The position numbers and the translations under genes were made by a program. A stretch of DNA of 64,000 nt, from the NCBI RefSeq assembly GCF_950295315.1, contig NC_080181.1, positions 34,191,375 through 34,255,374 of the forward strand. The letters run 5' to 3'. The notes under the pieces were generated by a model. The model was not told where the DNA came from, did no database searches, and saw only the letters and a program-made list of their open reading frames with translations. The stretch is from Erinaceus europaeus (Eukaryota > Chordata > Mammalia > Eulipotyphla > Erinaceidae). Shown here one piece after another: positions 57,524 through 64,000 of the stretch (positions are counted from its first letter, which is position 1; every line of letters starts with the position of its first letter).

Positions 57524-59870
57524 CTGAACAGTGGCAAGGCCAGGAGAGGGACAAGCCCAGGGGCGTCGGCAGCAGACAGAGGCAGCACAGGGGAGAAAAG
57601 AACAGGAATGGGCCGGGCAGTCCGGGTGCAGGGACAGCGGGGAAGCTGAATGTTGGCAAGCAGGTCTTACCAGCACTCACAACCCACCCATTGCGGAAGC
57701 AGGTTTGCAGAGTCCACTGGCCAGAAGAGGGGAGGCTGTCTGGGGTGTGTGTGGTCAGGATCCCTGCGAAGCAGACACCTGCAAGAGAGAGCAGAAGAGG
57801 ATGGCCAGAGACCTGGGTGGGGATGGATGCCCAGAAGCACCAGCACTGTTGGGGATACACGGCACAGGGGCTTCACAGTGAACTGAGTTTCCCCAGTACC
57901 TCGCTTCCTGCCCAAGCACTTCTGTCCCCCAGCTATGTGGGAGTGTTAACTGTTCCCTCTCAGTGCCAGGGGGCCACAGAGCTGAATGGCAAAGGACTGG
58001 CTTGCTTTCAACCCAACTCTGCCCCCAAGAATTCTAGGTCTTTTGTCAAGTTATAGCACTTTTTGTACCTTGGTTTGCTCCCCCTTGCAAAGATATCAAT
58101 ACAAGGCTATGCTGAGATTTAACAAGCAGGAGTCCACAAAGCCCTTAAGATGACACCTGATGTGTTCAAAATATGGTGGCTACCATGCTTGGACCTGGTG
58201 GTGTTTTTGTTGCCTGGATAAATGGCTTTGGAAGGGATTCCTTAGGCATTTTGGGGGAGTAGACCCGAGAAGAAATGCTACAAGTGTACCCCCTTTCCAT
58301 TGATGTCCATAGGAAATTTTCATGGGGTGTCCTGACAGAGCCAGGCACTGGGTGTCAGTGTCAGTGTCCTGGTGGAACTGCCATTTGTGGGGAGATTCAA
58401 ACAGCAGCAGCAAACACCCTTGGACAGCTATCTGGAGTGTTCTCTCAACTCTGTAGCTGGATCTCCTTGACACCTTGTTTTCTCAGGTGACAAGAGGGAG
58501 CAAGAGCCCCAGTGACTGCCTTGTAGATGTTCACATGGTCTCTTCCATTGCTGTCACCTGTCTTCAGCACCTTGCACGATGCTGAGGGGACTGAGGGTTC
58601 TTCAATGCAGCCATGGCTTGGCTTGGTGTGTCTGTCATTCCAGTGTCCAGCTGGGTGTGTATGCAAGGACAGGCTCCAGAGGCCAGAACTTACTCAGCTG
58701 AGGCAGAGTGGACTCTACATCTCTGGCAGTCAAGAGTCTGGGCAAGGCCACTTCCCCTCCCCTGTCCACCACACTGGGTACAGCGTGTCTTCTTCTGCTT
58801 ATCTGTTACTCTTCCCAGTCAGGTTGTCTTGTGCCAGTGCTGGGCATTGTCTTCCAGTAAGGAGCACTGTGGTGCCATGGCCAGCCTACCTGGTTCTGGT
58901 GCCCCTATATGCAGAGGCCACTCAGAGGAGTGGATATTGCTGCTATAGGCAAGGCGCCAAACAGCAGGGTCACAGTGCTGGGCTGATGATTCTGGCATAT
59001 GCTGGCTCTTGCAAATTCCTCTTCCATGGCTCCAACAGGTAAGAGAACATAGGCTCCCACACTGGAAACCCATCTGGGTGTCATGAGCTGAGGTGATGAA
59101 GCAGGTGGCTTCTGTCACACCTGCAGCCCAGGTTCTATGTACTGATGGAAAGGGCTGAGCTGGGCCCTCAAGTGCCTGGGCCATTTCAGGCCTCATGTGA
59201 TGACAAGCAGGCTGTCTGCTTCAGTGGGCCTGGCTGTGTGACTTTCTTTAGGGTCCCATCACTTGCAAAGAGCTTCTTCAAAAGTCCTTTATCCTGGAGA
59301 AGATTCTAATGCCAGGAAGGAGGTGCAACCAGGTGACCCTAAGACCAGACTGTGGTCCTTGCTCTTATACTTCTGTCCTCTGTGCATCCTTTCTTTTCAG
59401 AATCTTTGATCTCTGGCACCTGCTTGCTCTCCCCCTTGTCCCCTGGTTGTCACCCATAATGACAGCTGGTAGAGCTCCTACAGTTATCAGAGGGCAGATG
59501 GGACACTTTACCATCAAGGCTCAAGGGCAATGTTCTGGACATGGTTGCTGTCATGACCTCTTTTTCATGGGCTAGTCTGAGGTCACTATCAGGACAGCAT
59601 AGATCCAAGAGGACATACAGGCCCTGTGGCTCTAGGTTGTCACCAGGAGCCCAGTAGGAGAGGTTCCAGACCCCTGAGTGTTGGGTACCAGGACACATAC
59701 AGACTTGGCCCAGAGCCCCTGCCTTGAAACTCCCTTCTAGTGTGGGTACCAACTCCTTTCAAAGTCAGAGCAGGAGAGTTCTTGGAGGGGAATGGTAAGA
59801 GGGTAGCCAGGGGACAAGTGGGTAATAGCTCTAATCTCATCAGGTCTTTTTGGTCAAAAACATGGATAAA
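57524..59870 (-). other. B3GAT1: B3GAT1 5' intron or upstream region
   Basis: Beyond the acceptor at 57524 no further exon can be proven. Candidate end of an upstream exon: minus strand gcaatgg followed by gtgggt at 57687. Sequence is mostly unique and GC-moderate. Confidence 0.4.
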
Positions 59871-59879
59871 AGGAAAGGG

Positions 59880-60060
59880 GGTAGTGGGATGAAAGTGAAA
59901 AGCTCTAAAAATAAAATTAGCAATAAATCCAGTTGTACATTAATTACTTTGGAAGCCATTACAGCTTGAAAACCCCATAACTTTAATGGAGGCTATTATA
60001 AGAATACTAGCAAGAATGCAGAGCTAATTACCAGGAGGTTATTAAGCAGATCGGAGAGCA
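59880..60060. promoter_or_regulatory. AT-rich TAAT cluster, candidate conserved enhancer
   Basis: Unique sequence with several homeodomain-type cores in 180 bases: aaaattag, acattaattact, ctttaatgg, gagctaattacc, ggttattaag. It lies about 2.4 kb upstream of the B3GAT1 coding exon, on the 5' side. No SINE or L1 match is visible. Regulatory role is an inference from composition only. Confidence 0.3.
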
Positions 60061-60960
60061 CCTAGCCTCAGAGAATGCCAGATAGCTAGCAGGGGCAGGT
60101 GTTTGGGAAGTGAGGATTGGGTCTGGGTGGGAGTCCATGGGACAGAGCTATGTGGGCAGGGGGTCTAGTGTAGGAGGGCTGAAGCAGGGGTATACATAGT
60201 GCAGGGGGTTTAAGGAGAGGTATGACTGCAACAATGTCCCTTCAGATCTGAAGTCATGTCTGAGACTAGAGAGCAGGATGGCTACTTGCCTTACCCCTCT
60301 TTTCCAGCCTGGCCTTGGAGGAAGGGCAGTTAGCCTGTGACTGCAGGTGCACCTGCTCTTGCCCCTAGAACTGTTATCAGACCTTCATTCCAGAGAGAGA
60401 AATCAACAGAGAACTCAGAGGAGAAGGTTAGCCATACAGTGAGCCATAAGAGGGAGGACTCACATGCAGGAGAAGGGTTTGTTTGAGGAGCAGTCTATGG
60501 AGGCACAGAGGGGCTGAAATGACAGGTGTGATGAACATGAGGGCCCAGGGTGCATTGTGATCATGACTTTTCCCACTATCTGACTAGTGTTAATTAGCAG
60601 TTGTCCCTCAGCAAGTGCAGAACTTCTGGGTTGCTTCAGAGGCCTTCATGGGCAAAAATGAGAGTGGGGGGGCACCAACCATCTAGGACAGGAGATTAGT
60701 GTCCTGGACACTGCTATGACTAGCTGTCCCCTGCTGGAGCAGTTTCATTTTCTTGTTGTCCCTGACTGCTGCCTTCATCTTTAAAAACCTGGAGACTGGA
60801 TTGGGAGAGTTCTGAACTTGGGGTTAGACCTCTGTGAGGTTGAAGAAATGGCTCACATGAGAACATTAGCATAAGGTGGGAATTCAAGGTGTAAGTCACA
60901 GCAAGGACACCAATATGATAGTTTTTCATGCAACATGGTCACTGGTTCAGGGTCAATAAG

Positions 60961-61349
60961 TGTTGTATGCTTTACATTGGGTAGTTCTCCCCCGCCAAGA
61001 GAATTGCATCAGTCCTGTTAATTTCGCGGGCCTGCTTGGCCCCGCCCCGAAGGAAACCCGCCAGAGTGACAGAGTTCCTGAGTTCCTGAGTTCTAGAGTA
61101 AGAGAGAGTTCCACAGTTGAAGAGTTTCAGAGTTCCAGAGTTAGAGGGTTCCTGAGTTTGAGAGTAAGAGAGAGTGCTTGCGCCGCCGCAAAGAGACAGC
61201 ACAGTTCTGTTTGGTGATTAGTTTGTCTTAGTTTATGAATCATTGTTCCTGAATAAAGAAATACAGCTTCCCTGCCCAGCCGTGTGTCTGGTCGTCTCTG
61301 TTACCCGCTGTGAAGCTAGCCCGGCCAGACCCGCCGAATTTTAACAACA
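60961..61349 (+). mobile_element. Solo LTR with perfect termini, third family
   Basis: 389 bases starting tgttgt and ending acaaca, a perfect 6-bp inverted repeat, flanked by the exact 6-bp duplication aataag (60955-60960 and 61350-61355). AATAAA is at 61252-61257, about 100 bases before the 3' end. An imperfect tandem array of gagttc/gagagt units fills 61070-61170. The GC-rich ends contrast with the flanks. Six-base duplications suit class II (ERVK-like) integrases. No internal viral region remains. Confidence 0.88.
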
Positions 61350-61537
61350 AATAAGCCATAGAGACTAGTCATATCTGGAAATATCCGTCTATAAGAACTT
61401 GTTCATGGGTTTTTGATTGTCATGGGATGTGAGAAATAAGGGTGTCCTGAGGGGTGGAGACTGGATGAGCCCACCTAGGAGACTGGGCCCAGGGAGCACA
61501 CTGGGTGGAAGTGAAGTTGGGATTGAGGCCAGCAGAT

Positions 61538-61760
61538 TTCCATTTCTCTCTGTCCTATCCAACAACAATGACATCAGTAACAACAATAATAATAACTACA
61601 ACAATAAAACAAGAGAAAATAAATGAATATTAAACTCATTTAAAAATAAAACCTTCATTACCTCTCCTTTTCCTTCCTTGCTCTCCCTCTTTCTTTCTCT
61701 CTCTCTTCCTTCCTTCCTTCCTTGTATTTTCTTTCTCCCCTTTCTTTCCTTCCGTCTCTC
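61538..61760. repeat. Local duplication, copy 1
   Basis: SINE-like 3' part (ccatttctctctgtcctatc), then attaaactcatttaaaaata, aaaccttcattacctctcc and a TTCC/TCTC tract. The same order recurs at 62739-63250, where a SINE splits it. Confidence 0.8.
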
Positions 61761-61824
61761 TCCTTTTCTGTTTATCTCTCAATTTCTGGCTGTCTTTATC
61801 CAGTAAATAAAGATAATAATTTTT

Positions 61825-62100
61825 ATTTATTTCCCCTTTTGTTGCCCTTGTTGTTTTATTGTTGTAGTTATTATTCTTGTTGTCATTGATGTCATTGTTG
61901 TTGGATAGGACAGAGAGAAATGGAGAGAGAAGGGGAAGACAGAGAGGGGACAGAAAGACAGACACCAGCAGACCTGCTTTGCTGCCTGTGAAGGGACTCC
62001 CCTGCAGGTGGGGAGCCAGGGGCTCAAACCAGGATCTTTACACCAGTCCTTGCACTTTGTATCACGTGCACTTAAGCCTCTTTGCTACCACCCAACTCCC
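61825..62100 (-). mobile_element. Type A SINE with 16-bp duplication
   Basis: Antisense type A body (gatgtcattgttgttggata, cctgcaggtggggagccagg, ctaccacccaactccc). Exact duplication aaagataataattttt at 61809-61824 and 62101-62116. Confidence 0.92.
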
Positions 62101-62561
62101 AAAGATAATAATTTTTGAGTGCACTTAGTACTATGCACAAGGACCTGGGTTCATTCAGCAAATGTTAATTCAGCATCTTTAGTGGGCAAGACCTGTGTCA
62201 GATTCTAACAGCAGTGTGAGAGAGGAGCAGGGGCTGCCTTCCACACCCCTGTCAGGGCAGGAGTGTGTGTGTGGGGGAAGACTTCTCACCATAGGGGGTG
62301 TGTTATGAGAGCTGATGTAGACAGTGTGTGAGGGTCATGCCCACATGTATGCATAACACAGACCAGTTACAAGCCAGACTAGAAGCCACCTGTACCACTT
62401 TCCTCTTGATGAAGATTAAAAATGACATTTCCCATGACCTGTGAAGTGGGGCAAAGGATAAGACTTTAGACTCTCAAGCATGAGACTTTTGAGTTTGCTC
62501 CCCAGGATAACATGGGCCAGAGTGATGCACTTTTTTCATTCTGTCTCGTAAACAAAATCTT

Positions 62562-62835
62562 TGGGAGCCAGGTGGTGGTGCAGTGGGTTAAGCACATGTG
62601 GCGCAATGTGAAAGGAACGGCTTACAGATCCTGGTTTGAGCCTCTGGCTCCTCACCTGCAGGGGAGTTGCTTCACAGGCAGTGAAGCAGGTCTGCAGGTG
62701 TCTATCTTTCTCTCCCCCTCTCTGTCTTCCCCTCCTCTCTCCATTTCTCTCTGTCCTATCCAACAACAATGACATCAATAACAACAGTAATAATAACTAC
62801 AACAATAAAACAAAAGGGAAAATAAATAAATGACT
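62562..62835 (+). mobile_element. Type A SINE
   Basis: Starts gggagccaggtggtggtgca, then gatcctggtttgagcctctg, cctgcaggggagttgcttca, the CT body and an aataaataaatga tail. Its 3' end is shared with duplication copy 1 at 61538. Confidence 0.88.
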
Positions 62836-63250
62836 ATTAAACTCATTTAAAAATAAATAGGGAGTCGGGCGGTAGCACAGCGGGTTAAGCACACGTGGCG
62901 TAAAGCGCAAGGATAGGCATAAGGATCCTGGTTCGAGTCCCCGGCTCCCCACCTGCCGGGGAGTAGCTTTACAGGTGGTGAAGCAGGTCTGCAGGTGTCT
63001 GTCTTTCTCTCCCCCTCTCTGTCTTCCCCTCCTCTCTCCCCATTTCTCTGTGTCCTATCCAATGACGATGACAACAAGAATAGCTACAACAATAAAACAA
63101 GGGCAACAAAAGGAAATAAATATTTTAAAATAAATGAATAAAACCTTCATTACCTCTCCTCTCTTTTCCTTCCTTCCTTGCTCTCCCTCTTCTTTCTCTC
63201 TCTCTCTACCTTCCTTCCTTCTTTGTCTTTTCTTTCTCTTTCTTTCCTTC
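62739..63250. repeat. Local duplication, copy 2
   Basis: Matches 61538-61735 across the SINE 3' end, attaaactcatttaaaaata, aaaccttcattacctctcc and TTCC/CT tracts, but is interrupted by the SINE at 62859-63126. Confidence 0.8.
62859..63126 (+). mobile_element. Type A SINE inside duplication copy 2
   Basis: Starts agggagtcgggcggtagcac, with ggttcgagtccccggctccc and the CT body. Duplication aaaataaat at 62850-62858 and 63127-63135. Absent from copy 1, so it came after the duplication. Confidence 0.9.
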
Positions 63251-63339
63251 CTTCCTTTCTTTCTTGCCACCGGTGTTATCACTGGGACCCCAGTGTCTGC
63301 AAGATGACACCACTGCTCCCAACAGCCATTTCTTTTTCT

Positions 63340-63525
63340 TTGTTATTTATGATAGAGAAAGAAGATTGAGAGGGAGAGAGGGGGAGTTAGGGAGAAAGAG
63401 TCACCTGCAGCCCTGCTCCACTACTTAGTCCCTGCAGGTGGGGACTGGAGCTTGAACCCAGGCCCTTCGACATGTTGTCTGTGTGTATGCTCTATCAGGT
63501 GCTCCACTGCTGAGGCCAACAGATG
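63340..63525 (-). mobile_element. SINE (type B)
   Basis: Antisense GA-rich body, ccctgcaggtggggactgga, gcttgaacccaggcccttcg and head complement near 63515. Confidence 0.75.
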
Positions 63526-64000
63526 TTTAAAAAAAGTTTTTTTTCCAATAATATTGGGAATGGTAGTCAAAGGAATTCAACTGAGGAATCCCTCAACACG
63601 ATGTAGACATATGCCTTTCAAAGTGAAAACCATTAACTTGCAAACAGCCAAGAGTTCAGCAGCTGACAATCCCACTATTGTGTAATATGGAGTCATGTTC
63701 CCCCAATCCAGACCACCTGCACTGGCTTGCTTATAGGACTTCTACCTTTCTAGCTTGGGCCCTCATGCACAGGGTTAGTTAAACTGTTCATGGAAATGAC
63801 ACATTTCTTTCTCTTTCTAGTTCATATCCCCTTTCCCACATAATGGGAACCAGTGTGGCCATTTTAAACAGCTTGGGGACAAATATAATGAACAAGCATG
63901 CAGTTGAGTGGGTGTGAGCAGGTGTGACACCGAGGGAAGCCCCCAAGCCTCTCTTGGGGGCACCAGCCGGTGTGCTTTAGGGATGAATGGAGAGCAGCAA

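Noticed and set aside
57222..57860. 212-codon minus-strand open frame as one protein
   Set aside because: Only 57377-57523 is exonic (GNEELW... and MPKRRD...). The rest is intron read-through without family motifs; splice sites at 57524 and 57376 bound the true exon.

Overview
This window is nuclear DNA from a placental mammal. It carries most of one multi-exon gene on the + strand and the whole coding region of a second gene on the - strand, arranged tail to tail. The genes are GLB1L2 (a beta-galactosidase-like GH35 protein, + strand, coding exons from 733 to 42830, its first roughly 118 codons lying upstream of the window) and B3GAT1 (glucuronyltransferase GlcAT-P, the HNK-1/CD57 enzyme, - strand, coding 57488 down to 50409). 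The same order and convergent orientation are known at human 11q25. The repeats suggest a eulipotyphlan, most likely a hedgehog: dozens of tRNA-derived SINEs whose heads read like gcgcagcgggttaagcgca and which end in CT-rich bodies and AATAAA-type tails. That species call is inferred from memory of the insectivore ERI-type SINEs and was not checked against a database.

Layout. 1-732: intron. 733-42830: sixteen coding exons of GLB1L2, all joined in frame (1558 coding bases, stop TGA at 42828-42830), with one GC-AG intron. Its two catalytic glutamates are present (codons at 16529 and 28260). The largest introns (828-3872, 3980-16487, 33264-41644) are built largely of L1 remnants, SINEs, two solo LTRs and a minisatellite. 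42831 to about 43820: GLB1L2 3' UTR with AATAAA. About 43820-46660: intergenic, with nested SINEs. About 46665-50408: probable B3GAT1 3' UTR. 50409-57488: four B3GAT1 coding exons (1005 bases, 334 codons plus stop, all key residues present). 57524-64000: 5' introns or upstream DNA of B3GAT1, with an AT/TAAT-rich block near 59.9-60.06 kb, a solo LTR with perfect 6-bp ends and 6-bp target duplication, and a cluster of SINEs over a local duplication.

Mobile-element history is the most informative part of the window. Three solo LTRs (5088-5763, 21299-21731, 60961-61349) each start TG, end CA and are flanked by exact 6-bp duplications, as expected of class II (ERVK-like) insertions. A near full-length antisense L1 (about 34870-40610) carries a SINE in its 3' UTR and a deletion in ORF1. 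Several SINEs sit inside other SINEs with exact 14-16 bp duplications, which gives a relative order of insertion.

I found no bacterial-type system, CRISPR array, tRNA or rRNA gene, or novel protein-coding operon. Nearly all open frames longer than 60 codons here are repeat- or intron-derived; only those overlapping the listed exons are real. The two genes act separately: GLB1L2 is a predicted secreted or lysosome-type glycosidase, and B3GAT1 is a Golgi glycosyltransferase.
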